A stretch of DNA of 64,000 nt from assembly GCF_023544445.1 (NCBI RefSeq), contig NZ_JALPVJ010000035.1:1-64000 (forward strand). Reading direction: 5' to 3'. Made by a program: the position numbers and the translations under genes. The notes under the pieces are model-generated. The model searched no databases. It was not told the DNA's origin and saw nothing but the letters and a program-made list of their open reading frames with translations. Numbering within the stretch: the first letter of the stretch is position 1; the number at the start of each line of letters is the position of its first letter. Origin of the DNA: Actinoplanes sp. M2I2. Its GTDB lineage: Bacteria; Actinomycetota; Actinomycetes; Mycobacteriales; Micromonosporaceae. Below are positions 1 through 8,341 of this stretch, in pieces.

Positions 1-441
1 CAAGCCCGACAGCCCTCGACCCTCACCCAACTACAAACGCTGCTAGACGCCTTCGCCGACGAGTACAACCATCGTCGCCCACATCGATCGCTACCGCACC
101 GGGCAACCCCGGCAACCGCCTACCAAGCCCGGCCCAAAGCCACCCCCGGCACGGACCGAGCCAAGGACACACACAACCGACTCCGCCACGACACCATCAG
201 CAAAGCCGGCACCATCACCCTGCGCGTCCACAGCCGCCTGCACCACATCGGCATCGGCCGGACCTACGCCGGAACCTACGTCCTGCTACTAGTCCAAGAC
301 CTCAACGTCCGGATCATCAACGCCGCCACCGGAGAAACCCTCCGCGAACTCACCATCGACCCCCGACGCGACTACCAGCCCACCGGCCGGCCACCCGGAC
401 CCACCCCCAAAAACAAAACAGCCCGAACCTACGAAACGTAG
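1..441 (+). CDS. IS481-family transposase, C-terminal part (5' end outside window)
   Basis: An open frame enters from the left edge and stops at TAG 439-441, giving 146 residues. It starts inside the end of an rve-type integrase core: the DEYNHRRPHRSL segment is the usual last part of that catalytic domain, with the acidic residue and the N-x-x-RPH motif. A C-terminal tail of about 100 residues follows, as in actinobacterial IS481-type transposases. The stop codon lies about 30 bp from a terminal inverted repeat, which fixes this as the right end of the element. The DDE residues upstream are not visible, so activity cannot be judged. Confidence 0.85.
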   Translation, partial: QARQPSTLTQLQTLLDAFADEYNHRRPHRSLPHRATPATAYQARPKATPGTDRAKDTHNRLRHDTISKAGTITLRVHSRLHHIGIGRTYAGTYVLLLVQDLNVRIINAATGETLRELTIDPRRDYQPTGRPPGPTPKNKTARTYET

Positions 442-474
442 GTTCAGGCTATTCCGATGTCCTGAGACATCACA
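442..474 (+). repeat. Right terminal inverted repeat of the IS481-like element
   Basis: Read on the minus strand from 474 the sequence begins TGTGATGTCTCAGG and continues ACATCGGAATAG. It matches the start of the element end at 45,492 in 22 of 26 positions, in opposite orientation. The element therefore ends at about 474, two bases before the tRNA fragment begins. Confidence 0.75.
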
Positions 475-475
475 C

Positions 476-520
476 TGGTCGGGCTGACAGGATTTGAACC
501 TGCGACCCCTTGACCCCCAG
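476..520 (-). other. Displaced 3' fragment of tRNA-Pro(GGG): probable attL
   Basis: Read on the minus strand, these 45 bases run from the anticodon loop (CTGGGGG) through the anticodon-stem 3' strand (TCAAG), the T arm with its GGTTCAAATCC loop, and the acceptor strand ending in an encoded CCA at 476-478. The 5' half of the tRNA is absent, since similarity stops abruptly at 520. A tRNA 3' part cut in the anticodon loop is the usual scar left by tyrosine-recombinase integration, so this is the likely distal attachment site of the island whose integrase lies at 44,166-45,374. The anticodon assignment is firm; the att role is inferred. Confidence 0.75.
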
Positions 521-940
521 CATTGTTACGTTTCTATCAAGCAATGCTAGTACATGTCTTTATGTACGCAGAATCGGACATATCGACACCGTCATGTCAT
601 TCAATTTCAACCGATTCCAGCGAGGTTGATCAAAGCCGTGACCAGGCGTGTGACCACGCCCAATCAAGTGCGCCGCCTGCCACTCGGTCCAAACCCGTTT
701 CCGAAGGGCATGAGTAGATTTTGTACCGCAGAGTACACGCATTGTTCTAACGCCAGCCCGGGAAGGCGATTCTGCATGGCGTCGTTCGCAAGGTTCAGCC
801 GCACGGTCAACCACTTGACAGCCAATGAGAAACGCGTCTATTCCCCACCGCCGTAGGCAAGGCTATTCAAATCGAGCCCGCGTTATGAATATCATATCGC
901 TAACAATGGCGCCCAGTAAAAGGCACCCGGCCAAGCCTCG
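521..940. other. Non-coding, relatively AT-rich stretch
   Basis: No frame here looks protein-like on either strand. Base composition is clearly lower in GC than the genes to the right. The only structure noticed is a short inverted repeat, GTACAT-N6-ATGTAC, at about 550-567. It lies just inside the left island end, where recombinase accessory sites could be expected, but nothing specific supports that. Confidence 0.4.
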
Positions 941-944
941 GGCG

Positions 945-1450
945 TCACCCAGCGGAGTACGTCAGATCCCGCGCCAGCGCGGCTGTACGAGGGGGCCTGG
1001 CGGACCTGGTGTCGTCCATCCGGCGCGGGTGGAAGAAATTGGTAGCGGCCGGGCCGGCATGAGCGCGGTGGTTGACACCGCGGTGTCCTTGAGCCCGTCG
1101 CGCAGCGTTTCGCGACGGACTGCCCGAACGACTCAGGCGCGTCGTAGACCGCCGTGATGGGTGCCCGGCATCAGCGACGCGACGGACGAGGTTGAACAGC
1201 ACCCCAACCCGAGTCGCGGGCGACCATATCCGGCAGGACCGGCTTGGTCAGGTGCACGATCGAGGTAATGTTCACGTCGATCAGGTTCAGTTCGTGGGCC
1301 AGGTCGGTCTAGCGGGTGAAGTCGCGGCCGATACCCCGGCCGGCGTTGAGAGGTGAGCACGTCGACGCCACGGCCGGTACGCGGCGATCGCCGCGTACAC
1401 CTTGCTCGGAACCGTCAGAGGCTGCCACGTAAGCCCGTACCGAGACGATT
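945..1450 (-). pseudogene. Short-chain dehydrogenase/reductase, broken by frameshifts and a stop
   Basis: Reading the minus strand and switching frames recovers an SDR in order: YAAIAAYR, GVDVL, then NAGRGIGRDFTR (the NNAG region), then a TAG stop, TDLAHELNLIDVNITSIVHLTKPVLPDMVARDSGW, SSVASLMPGTHH (catalytic serine region), and finally ETLRDGLKDTAVSTTALMP with degraded RAGMDDT. At least three frame changes and one in-frame stop separate these blocks, and the Tyr-x-x-x-Lys segment is disrupted. This is a decayed gene, not an assembly of shadow frames, because the blocks stay in the family order over 450 bp. Confidence 0.7.
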
Positions 1451-1849
1451 TTCTTTCTGGCTGTCGCGGCGGCACGGAGCAGCGGCGGCCTGCTCGATCC
1501 CCTCGGCTTCCCGCCCCACGACCCTGTCAGTCGTCTCCGACCCGGGAGATACCGTCTCGACCACGACAACCAAATTCCCGGGTTGCGCCGCAGTGAAATC
1601 GACGGTCTCCGCGCCGGTGCACCGTTCGGTCACGCGACGGTCGTTCAACGGCGCATCCCAGAGCCGGACATCGAATTCGGTGTCAGTGTTCCAGTCCGGC
1701 TCTCCGTGTCCGACCCGGTCACATTGCACCGTGATCCGTCATGGTGGCGACATGGCACGGGTGAGAACCGGCTTGCGGTGTGGCGGAACCCGGCCTACGG
1801 CTCTCGGGATGACCCGGATCCGTAGGCCGAGGCGATGAAATGCCGGTGC
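1451..1849. other. Intergenic region with a possible degraded gene remnant
   Basis: The minus strand between about 1,730 and 1,560 reads EPDWNTDTEFDVRLWDAPLND followed later by AETVDFTAAQPGNLVVVVE. This has the composition of a real beta-rich extracellular or binding domain, but there is no good start, and the frame runs into low-quality sequence. I do not recognise the family. No regulatory element was seen next to the 3' end of the hydrolase gene at 1,850. Confidence 0.3.
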
Positions 1850-2575
1850 TCAGCGGAATCCGGCGGCTTCGCGGATGAGGTCGACGAGCGTGGCCGCCTC
1901 CGGGATGGCGACGGTGTGAGAGCCGCCGGCCAGTTCCACCGTCCGGCGCGAGCCGGCCCGTTCGGCCATGAACCGGTGCGAGGCGACCGGGATGTTGAGA
2001 TCTTCACTGCCGAACAGGAACCAGGACGGCAGCGACCGCCACGAGGGCTCGCCCGACGGCTCGTTCAGGGCGGCGTCGGTGATCGGCCGTTGGGTCACCG
2101 CCATCACGGCCGCCCGCTCCGGCGCCGAGTCGGCGGCGAACTGGTGGTGATAGCGACTCTGCTGGATGTAAAGGTCAGTGCCACCGTCGGGCAGCTTGAC
2201 CGGCGCCAGCGCCTCCCCCAGCGAACTGCCGGGGAAACGCCCGGACAGGTCGGCGGCGCTCTCCCCCGCCACGGGAGCGAACGCTCCCACGAAGACCAGG
2301 CCGGTGACGTTCGTGCCCGCCCCGGCCACGTTTGAGATCACCATGCCGCCGTACGAGTGTCCGACCAGGACGATCTCGCCTTCGATCGCGCCGATCACAG
2401 TGCTCAGGTAATCCGCGTCGGCTCGTACTCCTCTCAGTGGATTGGCGACGGCCATCGCGGGATAGCCGTCGTCGAGCAGCCGGGCGATGACACCGTCCCA
2501 GCTGGCCGATTCGGCGAAGGCGCCGTGGACGAGGACGATGGTCGGTTTGCCGGGAGTTGTCGCGGTGATGGTCAT
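1850..2575 (-). CDS. Alpha/beta hydrolase (241 aa), cytoplasmic
   Basis: Probably hydrolyses a small ester or lactone; the substrate is unknown. The fold markers are the LVHGAFAESASWDGV oxyanion segment near residue 15, the nucleophile elbow GHSYGG near residue 73, and the late histidine in GGSHTVAIPE. It has no signal peptide, unlike its close homologue at 36,706-37,515. The ATG at 2,575 is chosen because AAGGGG stands 5 bp upstream; earlier in-frame starts lead into the ABC permease and are implausible. A palindrome AGTCAGTCGACT lies 66 bp upstream, and a GATGG block 27 bp nearer, at the same positions as in two other promoters of the island. It follows the ABC exporter genes on the same strand but appears to have its own promoter. 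Confidence 0.88.
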   Translation of the reverse strand: MTITATTPGKPTIVLVHGAFAESASWDGVIARLLDDGYPAMAVANPLRGVRADADYLSTVIGAIEGEIVLVGHSYGGMVISNVAGAGTNVTGLVFVGAFAPVAGESAADLSGRFPGSSLGEALAPVKLPDGGTDLYIQQSRYHHQFAADSAPERAAVMAVTQRPITDAALNEPSGEPSWRSLPSWFLFGSEDLNIPVASHRFMAERAGSRRTVELAGGSHTVAIPEAATLVDLIREAAGFR

Positions 2576-2640
2576 CTGAACCCCTTCGGATCGTTCGAGC
2601 AACTGAGACCATCGTCGGGCGGATTGGCCGCCCGGCCGTA

Positions 2641-2652
2641 AGTCAGTCGACT
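2641..2652. promoter_or_regulatory. Box A palindrome upstream of the hydrolase gene
   Basis: AGTCAGTCGACT, a variant of AGTCG-NN-CGACT. In the direction of the hydrolase gene it is followed after 27 bp by GATGG (2,613-2,609), and the ATG is 66 bp from the box. The sites at 9,172 and 37,585 show the same arrangement. It is probably an operator overlapping the -35 region. Confidence 0.6.
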
Positions 2653-2660
2653 GTCTTTGG

Positions 2661-3971
2661 TCACTCCGCGGCGAGGGTCTGCGGCACCTCGTGACGGAGG
2701 GCGGCGGCGGTGGGCAGCACGGTTGCGGCCAGAGTGAGCACCAGGCCGAGGCCCGCGATCGTCGCGACCGCTCCCAGACCGAGGGACGGCGTCCACGTGC
2801 CCGCCGCCCACCCCCCAGCAACCGCGGTGACGCACACCGCAGCCGCTCCGAGGATCGTCGCCGTGACGGTGTAGATGACCGCCTCCCAGGCGGCGGCGGC
2901 CAGCACCACGGTTCGGGTGGCTCCGGCCGCGACGACCAGGGCGAACTCGCGGTCGCGGCGGCGGCTCGACATGAAGATGGTCGCGGTGGCGCCGAGCAGA
3001 GCCAGCAACAGTGGACCGCCGAGCAGCAGGACGACGGAGCCGGTCCTCACCGACCCGCCGCCGGATGCCGTGCCGTTCGCCGAGTAGAGACCGCCGGCCA
3101 ACGCGACGGCGACCGTGATCGGGTTGATCGTAGCGGTACTGCGGGCGACGCCGAACGCCGTGGTGCTGCGGGCCAAGTACCAAGAACTCGACGCGCGCTC
3201 CGGCACCAGGGCAGTCCAGTCTCTCAGCAACCGGGCCAGGTAGAGCGGCGCGAAGGCAGCCAGCACGCCCGCCACCAAGGGTGCGATCAGCATCAGCGGG
3301 ACGGACAGCTGTTCCAGCGCGGTGGCGGGCAGGCTCACGAGAATGCCCGCGATGATCACCAGGGTGGCCAGGCCGGCCATCGCCCGGGCGAAGTTCATCC
3401 GCTGGTCGGGCCGGTCGATCTCGTGCAGGGACCGGATCGGCGGCGTGTGGGCGGCGCGGCCGGCGCTGCGGGTCCCCGCGAGGGTCACGACGGCGATCAC
3501 GAACAGGACGACGGGAACGGCCGCCCCGGCGCCGAAAGCCGGATGCAGCTCGCCCAGATCCGGCGATTCGGCCAGCGCGTACCGATACAGCGGGCCGAGG
3601 GCGGGAAGGGCCGCAAGGCAGCCGAGCGTCCCGCCGATCAGCGCGACCAGCGCCAGCTGGGTGGTCACCACGATCCGGACGTACGCCGGACGGACGCCCA
3701 CCAGCTGCCACAGGGCGTACGCCCGCAGCTGAAGCGAAACGGTGAGGCCGGCCACCGAACCCGCGACGATCAGCGCGGTGATCGTGGTGAAGGCGATCAT
3801 TACGCCGCTGATCGCGTAGAGGGCGAGCGCGACAGTGCCACCGGCCTCGATCGCGGTCTGGATGTCGCTCGCCGCCACGGCACCGACGGCCGCCGTGGCG
3901 GTGGCGATCAGCAGCGTGCCGAGCCAGATCCGGGCGTTCGCGAGCAGGTCGCTGACGATGAGCCTCAGCAT
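2661..3971 (-). CDS. FtsX-like ABC exporter permease (436 aa)
   Basis: Membrane subunit of an exporter-type ABC system. The protein has long hydrophobic segments near residues 15-65, 95-125, 155-175, 215-260 and three more in the C-terminal third, separated by a soluble stretch, as in FtsX/MacB-type permeases with two copies of the domain. Conserved-looking cytoplasmic loops (LQLRAYALWQLVGVRPAYV and SRRRDREFALVVAAGATRTVV) fit the usual coupling loops to the ATPase. The ATG at 3,971 overlaps the ATPase gene by 7 bp, so the two are translated together. The substrate is unknown. Family members often export peptides, lipids or drugs. Confidence 0.88.
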   Translation of the reverse strand: MLRLIVSDLLANARIWLGTLLIATATAAVGAVAASDIQTAIEAGGTVALALYAISGVMIAFTTITALIVAGSVAGLTVSLQLRAYALWQLVGVRPAYVRIVVTTQLALVALIGGTLGCLAALPALGPLYRYALAESPDLGELHPAFGAGAAVPVVLFVIAVVTLAGTRSAGRAAHTPPIRSLHEIDRPDQRMNFARAMAGLATLVIIAGILVSLPATALEQLSVPLMLIAPLVAGVLAAFAPLYLARLLRDWTALVPERASSSWYLARSTTAFGVARSTATINPITVAVALAGGLYSANGTASGGGSVRTGSVVLLLGGPLLLALLGATATIFMSSRRRDREFALVVAAGATRTVVLAAAAWEAVIYTVTATILGAAAVCVTAVAGGWAAGTWTPSLGLGAVATIAGLGLVLTLAATVLPTAAALRHEVPQTLAAE

Positions 3972-4684
3972 GTGATGGCCTTGAACACGTCGTCGGCGCT
4001 CGGGTTGCGGAGTTCACTGTGGACGGCTCCGTCGCGCAGCACCAGCACCCGGTCGGCGCGGGCCGCCGCCTGCAAATCATGGGTCACCATGACCAGCGAG
4101 CGGCCGTCGCCCGGCACACCGGCCAGCAGGTCGAGGACCTGGGCCCCGGATTCGGTGTCGAGGGCCCCGGTCGGTTCGTCGGCGAAGACGATATCCGGCC
4201 GGAGGGCGAGGACCCGGGCGACGGCGACCCGCTGTTGCTGGCCACCGGACAGGGTGCCCGGCCGGTGTGCCGCCTGCTCGGCGAGGCCGACATCAGCGAG
4301 TGCCCGGTCCACCTCGGCTGCGCTGATCCGGCGCCGGGCCAGGCGGGCCGGCAGGGCCACGTTCTCCCGGGCGCTCAGCGACGGGATCAAGTTGTAGGAC
4401 TGGAAGACGAACCCGACGTGGTCACGACGCAGGGCCGCCAGGGCGGAACGGCTCAGCGCCCCGACCGTACGGCCGAGGATGCGAACCACGCCGGCAGTCG
4501 CCGGCTCGAGCCCGGACATGCAGTAGAGCAACGTCGACTTTCCCGAGCCGCTGGGGCCGACGACGGCCAGGAACTCCCCCGGCGCCACCTGCGCGGTGAT
4601 CCCGCGCAGGACCGGGACAACGGAACCGCCACGGCCGAGCGTGAAGGTCTTGGTGAGGTCCACGACCTCGGCGAGAACCGGCAC
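3965..4684 (-). CDS. ABC transporter ATP-binding protein (239 aa)
   Basis: ATPase of the exporter encoded with the FtsX-like permease. All core motifs are intact: Walker A GPSGSGKST (residues 43-51), Q-loop in VFQSYNLIPSLSARENV, signature LSGGQQQR, Walker B IVFADEPTGALD with the catalytic glutamate, and the H-loop in VMVTHDL. It belongs to the LolD/MacB-type group by length and by the DEPTGALD extension. The start at 4,684 is preceded by a purine-rich site (AGAAAGGAAACG, read on the minus strand). The upstream membrane protein gene ends 26 bp before it, so it lies inside the long operon that starts at 7,788. Confidence 0.95.
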   Translation of the reverse strand: MPVLAEVVDLTKTFTLGRGGSVVPVLRGITAQVAPGEFLAVVGPSGSGKSTLLYCMSGLEPATAGVVRILGRTVGALSRSALAALRRDHVGFVFQSYNLIPSLSARENVALPARLARRRISAAEVDRALADVGLAEQAAHRPGTLSGGQQQRVAVARVLALRPDIVFADEPTGALDTESGAQVLDLLAGVPGDGRSLVMVTHDLQAAARADRVLVLRDGAVHSELRNPSADDVFKAITC

Positions 4685-4710
4685 GACGTTTCCTTTCTAG
4701 GGTGGTGGTG

Positions 4711-5688
4711 TCAGCGTGCGATTGCCGGAGCGGCGTCGTTGTCGTCGGCCGTGCTCAGCGCGCCCAGGTCCGGTCTCGGAAGCGAACGGGCGGCCAGGAT
4801 GGTCACAGCCACCGTGAGCGCCCCGAGCAGGACAGCGATGATCGGCCGACGGCCCGGCGCCGCGGCCACCTCCAGCCACTCGAAGGTGAAGGCCACCACC
4901 GCCGCCGAAGGGAACGTGAATGACCAGAAGCCCAGGGAGAAGGCGAGCCGGCGGTACCGCGGCAGAGACGCCACCTGGGTCAGGGCGAGCACCACGGTCA
5001 ACCCCGCCAGCGCGGCCGGGGCCGGGCCGGCGGTCGGCCCGGTCAGCTGGAACCAGGCCAGGCCGGCTACGGCGGGCGGCGCGAGCAAGATGGCCAGGGT
5101 GGGTGTCAGGGCGTCGGGCAGGGCCGGCCGGATGATGATGCGCAACAGAATCAGGGTGGTCAGGACGGTCCAGAAGAACACGCCGACCCCGAAAGCGCCC
5201 CAGGCCACCTGCCGCAGGCCCACCGCGGCCGCGGTGTCGGCGCCGACCAGCCCCGCGGCGACTGTCGGCAACAGGTAGCCGCCGTGGACCGCCTCCAGCT
5301 CCAGATCGCCCTGGAGCCAGGTGCTGATCAGCCAGCCGGCGAACACCGCGGCGGCCGCCAGCGCCACGACCACGACGAGGCGGCCGGCGGCGAACGCGTA
5401 CCGGCTCAGGTCCGCACCGAGCAGCATCGCGATCACCGGGACCAGCGCGGCGAGCGGGCCCTGGGCGGGATGGCGCAGCTGATCGCGCAGACGCTGGGTG
5501 GCACGGACCCCGCGGACCAGGTGCACGGTGAGCAGCCACACCCAGGCGACGGCGGCGATCGACCAGAAAACCTGCGGCAGCAGGTCCGGCAGGCCGAGTG
5601 CGGGCGCCGCGGCGCTCCACGCTTCGGCGAGACCGGCCAGGCCGAACCCGATCGCAAGAGTGTTGAGTGGTATCCGTTGTGTCATCAT
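4711..5688 (-). CDS. SLAC1/TehA (TDT)-family membrane transporter or channel (325 aa)
   Basis: Integral membrane protein with about ten hydrophobic helices and short loops. The family includes tellurite-resistance TehA, malate and sulfite exporters, and plant SLAC1 anion channels. The LNTLAIGFGLAGLAEAW start, the VFWSIAAVAWVWLL second helix and the later SLGFWSFTFPSAAVVAF segment are typical of the group. It would pass a small anion, but the ion cannot be told from sequence. The gene begins inside the stop of the DUF302 gene (ATGATGA at 5,688-5,682, 4-bp overlap), showing translational coupling. Start choice is therefore firm. Confidence 0.85.
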   Translation of the reverse strand: MMTQRIPLNTLAIGFGLAGLAEAWSAAAPALGLPDLLPQVFWSIAAVAWVWLLTVHLVRGVRATQRLRDQLRHPAQGPLAALVPVIAMLLGADLSRYAFAAGRLVVVVALAAAAVFAGWLISTWLQGDLELEAVHGGYLLPTVAAGLVGADTAAAVGLRQVAWGAFGVGVFFWTVLTTLILLRIIIRPALPDALTPTLAILLAPPAVAGLAWFQLTGPTAGPAPAALAGLTVVLALTQVASLPRYRRLAFSLGFWSFTFPSAAVVAFTFEWLEVAAAPGRRPIIAVLLGALTVAVTILAARSLPRPDLGALSTADDNDAAPAIAR

Positions 5689-6218
5689 GCGGCTGCCCGC
5701 AGCAGGCCGAGGACCTCGTCGTCCAGTTCCCGGGCCACGGCGAGGGCTTCCTGGTCGCCGTACGAGCTCAGCAGGCTCTGCATCGTGTCGTAGGCCAACC
5801 GGACCACGTCACCGTCCTGCCAGATCAGCAGTGTCACCGGGGCGTAGGAGCCGGCGTGGGGCAGCGATCGGGTCATCCGGCTCATGGTGACCGGGTTGCC
5901 TGCGATGATGCGTACGATGCGGTGCGGGGTGATGTCCGGGATCTTTTGCAGTGCCGTGTCGAGGTCGAGCCGGAGGAACTGCATCAGCCCGGCCGGTCCG
6001 GCTGCCAGCGCCACCAGTCTCTCGAACTCCTCGTAGGTGGACGCCGCCGCCCAAGTCTGCGCCGCGGCCAGATCGGGCCGGGAGATGCCGTCGTAGATGC
6101 GGTCCAGGACCTCGTCGAACGGCCGGGACGACTGCAATGTGACGCGTTCGAGCCTGACCGTCATCGTGCTTTCCGAGGGATGAGTCGTTGTCATGGGATG
6201 ATCTGCACTCCTCGTCAT
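5685..6218 (-). CDS. DUF302 domain protein (up to 177 aa)
   Basis: The body from about residue 20 (TVRLERVTLQSSRPFDEVLDRI) to residue 165 is a DUF302 domain, a small alpha/beta fold of unknown biochemical role found in bacteria and archaea. The segment GSYAPVTLLIWQDGDVVRLAYDTMQSLL is its core strand-helix part. Three starts are possible (6,218, 6,194, 6,164). The first is chosen because it overlaps the stop of the aldo/keto reductase gene as ATGA, but the short N-terminal extension may not be native. It is coupled on both sides, so its product is probably needed in proportion to its neighbours. Confidence 0.8.
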   Translation of the reverse strand: MTRSADHPMTTTHPSESTMTVRLERVTLQSSRPFDEVLDRIYDGISRPDLAAAQTWAAASTYEEFERLVALAAGPAGLMQFLRLDLDTALQKIPDITPHRIVRIIAGNPVTMSRMTRSLPHAGSYAPVTLLIWQDGDVVRLAYDTMQSLLSSYGDQEALAVARELDDEVLGLLRAAA

Positions 6219-7069
6219 TGCGTGGAGAGGGCGGCGTAGTCGGCATCGGACAGTTCGATCGTGGCCGCGGCGACGTTGTCTTCCAGATGTTGCGGGGAGG
6301 ACGTTCCCGGGATCGGCAGCATCGCCGGTGAACGGCGCAGTAGCCAGGCCAGGGCAAGCTGTGACGGGGTCACGCCGACCCGGCGGGCCGCCTGGTCCAG
6401 CGGGCCGCCGGCACCGGCCAGTCGCCCGGTCGCCAGTGGGAACCAGGGGATGAAGGCCAGGCCGGTCGCCTCGGCGTGCTCGAGGACGTCCTCGGAGTCA
6501 CGATCGGCCAGGTTGTAGAGGTTCTGGACGCTGACGACCGGCGCGAACCGCTGGGCGGCCCGGATCTCGTCCACGCCGACCTGCGACAGGCCGATGTGCC
6601 TGATCTTGCCTTCGGCCCGCAGTTCGGCCAGCGTGCCGATCTGGTCGGCCAGCGGCACACGCGGGTCGATGCGGTGCAGTTGGTACAGCGGAATCTGTTC
6701 GAGGCCCAGGTTACGCAGGCTGGACTCGATCTGCCGGCGGATGTAGGCGGGGCGGGCGTCGCCACCCCAGCGGTCCGGCCCGGACCGGGTCAACCCGACC
6801 TTGGTGGCGATCACGACGTCGTTCGGATACGGGTGCAGCGCTTCCCGCAGTAATTGCTCGGCCACACCTGGTCCGTACGAGTCGGCGGTGTCGAAGAAGG
6901 TGACGCCGAGCTCGACCGCCCGCCGCAGCAGCCGAACCGCCCCGGCCCGGTCGGCGGGGAAGCCCCACACGCCAGGCCCGGTCAACTGCATAGTGCCGAA
7001 ACCGAGCCGGGCGACCGGCAGATCGCCGCCGATGGCGAAGCTGCCGGCGCTCAGCGCGCTGGACCGCAT
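6215..7069 (-). CDS. Aldo/keto reductase (284 aa)
   Basis: NADPH-dependent reductase of carbonyl compounds, cytoplasmic. The catalytic tetrad is present: Asp and Tyr in FFDTADSYGPG, Lys in VIATKVG and His in LYQLHRID. The C-terminal cofactor-binding part (IPGTSSPQHLEDNVAAA) is intact, and length is as expected for the YajO/Tas-like group. The ATG at 7,069 shares one base with the stop of the upstream gene (TGATG), and its own stop overlaps the DUF302 start. The substrate is not evident; it may act on a product handled by the neighbouring hydrolases. Confidence 0.9.
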   Translation of the reverse strand: MRSSALSAGSFAIGGDLPVARLGFGTMQLTGPGVWGFPADRAGAVRLLRRAVELGVTFFDTADSYGPGVAEQLLREALHPYPNDVVIATKVGLTRSGPDRWGGDARPAYIRRQIESSLRNLGLEQIPLYQLHRIDPRVPLADQIGTLAELRAEGKIRHIGLSQVGVDEIRAAQRFAPVVSVQNLYNLADRDSEDVLEHAEATGLAFIPWFPLATGRLAGAGGPLDQAARRVGVTPSQLALAWLLRRSPAMLPIPGTSSPQHLEDNVAAATIELSDADYAALSTQ

Positions 7070-7788
7070 CAGGACACCTCGATGCCGGCGAGGCGGATGG
7101 AGACGACGAGTGGTTCGGGCAGGCGTATGCCGTTCTCGTCGTGGGGGTAGATCATGCGAGTGGTCGGGATGGTCAGGCCGGAGACTTCGACGAAGTTCGT
7201 CGTGTATTCGGCGGCGGGGGTGTTCCCGGCGATGTCGACGGTGTAGTCGCGGCGGTGGATCAGGCCGTCGTCGCCGATGTAGAGGGTCTGCTGCGTGCTG
7301 TGCGTCGCGATGCTGTCCGGGTAAGTGATCAGCAGTCGCCGGAAGTCGCGGCCGTCCTCGGTCCAACCGTCGATCTCGTCGGCCTGCACACCGGGGAAGG
7401 TGAGAGAGATCGGCTCGGTGACGTAGGTCCACATGGCGTAGCCGGAGAAGTAGGCGAGTTGCAGCCGGGTCCACGGCGTCGTGAACTCGTGACCGGCGAA
7501 CGAGGACCGCGGATCGAGCAGTTCCTCGACCACGGTGCCGTCGGCGTCCACGACGGCGACGCGCCCGGGGGTGAAGTCGGTGTGGCGGCCCTCGTCGAAG
7601 AAGGGCTCCTGGCGGGTGTGCTCCCGGTGCAGATCGACGGTGACCTGGACGTCGTCGAGCGCGCCGGGGTGGCCCTTCAGCACCCACAGGGCGCCGCCGA
7701 AGAACTGGCGGGCGGTGATCCGGTTCGCGTTCTCCCAGGTGGTGCGACCGCCGTAGGCGGCGAGGACCTCGTCCAGCAGGTCGGACAT
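7069..7788 (-). CDS. Conserved protein of unknown function (239 aa), first gene of a six-gene operon
   Basis: I do not recognise a named family. The protein starts MSDLLDEVLAAYGG and is rich in beta-strand and aromatic residues (LQLAYFSGYAMWTYVTEPISLTFPG, TEDGRDFRRLLITYPDSIATHS), which suggests a beta-barrel or lipocalin-like ligand-binding fold; this is inference. A very similar full-length paralogue lies at 38,894-39,613, next to an alpha/beta hydrolase. The ATG at 7,788 has a strong GAAGGAGAA site 5 bp upstream. Two box A sites lie 74 and 100 bp upstream, so this promoter probably drives the whole set down to the ABC permease. Confidence 0.8.
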   Translation of the reverse strand: MSDLLDEVLAAYGGRTTWENANRITARQFFGGALWVLKGHPGALDDVQVTVDLHREHTRQEPFFDEGRHTDFTPGRVAVVDADGTVVEELLDPRSSFAGHEFTTPWTRLQLAYFSGYAMWTYVTEPISLTFPGVQADEIDGWTEDGRDFRRLLITYPDSIATHSTQQTLYIGDDGLIHRRDYTVDIAGNTPAAEYTTNFVEVSGLTIPTTRMIYPHDENGIRLPEPLVVSIRLAGIEVS

Positions 7789-7861
7789 GGCTTCTCCTTC
7801 AATCAGTGGTGACGGGTGAAGACTTGATGTCAGCCTGACCGGGAGACGAAGACCCACTATC

Positions 7862-7899
7862 AGTAGGACGACTGAGCTGGTGGAGTCGGTCGTTCTACT
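7862..7899. promoter_or_regulatory. Two box A sites upstream of the six-gene operon
   Basis: AGTAGGACGACT (7,862-7,873) and, in the opposite orientation, GGTCGTTCTACT (7,888-7,899), with centres 26 bp apart. The second continues as ACTCATG, and a 15-bp stretch here (7,889-7,903) is identical to 30,411-30,425. The pair lies between the minus-strand operon and the plus-strand DUF2255 gene and could serve either. Confidence 0.55.
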
Positions 7900-7970
7900 C
7901 ATGGCCGCCATGGTGGCCGGCGCGAGGCTGGGGATTGATTCATCCAGCCCTTCTGCTGATAGGAACGCCC

Positions 7971-8339
7971 ATGTCTCTCCGGTCGCGCCTGCGGGCGCAT
8001 CTCCGCGACACCGACACCGTGATCGTCCAGACCGTCACGGCCGGTGGTTCGCCGCGGCGCACGCCCATCTGGGCGGTGGACGCCGACGGCGCCAGCTACA
8101 TCCGCTCCTCGCACGGGCCGGGCTCGGCCTGGTACGGCAGGGCCACCGGGTCTGGTGGCCTGGCGGTGATCATCGACGGTGAGGCGGTACCGGTGACGTT
8201 GACCCCGGTGACTGATGAGCACGTGCAAGACGAGGTGGATCTCGCCTATCGCATCAAGTACGTGGACCAGCCTCAGTTCGTCCGGAACCTGGTCAGCCGG
8301 ACCGCTCGCCCGACGACCATGAGGCTCGACCCGGCATAG
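7971..8339 (+). CDS. DUF2255-family protein (122 aa)
   Basis: Small protein of the DUF2255 family, distantly like flavin-binding split-barrel proteins. The family features are TPIWAVDADGASYIRSSHGPGSAWYGRA, the short strand pair around VIIDGEAVPVTLTPV, a helix with DLAYRIKY, and the closing RPTTMRLDP. Function is unknown. The ATG at 7,971 is used because AGGAA lies 6 bp upstream; a TTG further upstream would add 12 residues without family support. It ends 2 bp before the convergent phosphatase gene. Confidence 0.75.
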   Translation: MSLRSRLRAHLRDTDTVIVQTVTAGGSPRRTPIWAVDADGASYIRSSHGPGSAWYGRATGSGGLAVIIDGEAVPVTLTPVTDEHVQDEVDLAYRIKYVDQPQFVRNLVSRTARPTTMRLDPA

Positions 8340-8341
8340 CG

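Noticed and set aside
476..520. Complete tRNA gene
   Set aside because: Only the 3' part from the anticodon loop is present; there is no D arm or 5' acceptor strand to the right of 520.
2691..4397. Long plus-strand open frame of 568 codons
   Set aside because: It is antisense to the ABC permease and ATPase genes and is dominated by Arg, Gly, Asp and His as expected of a shadow in GC-rich DNA; the minus-strand genes have all family motifs.
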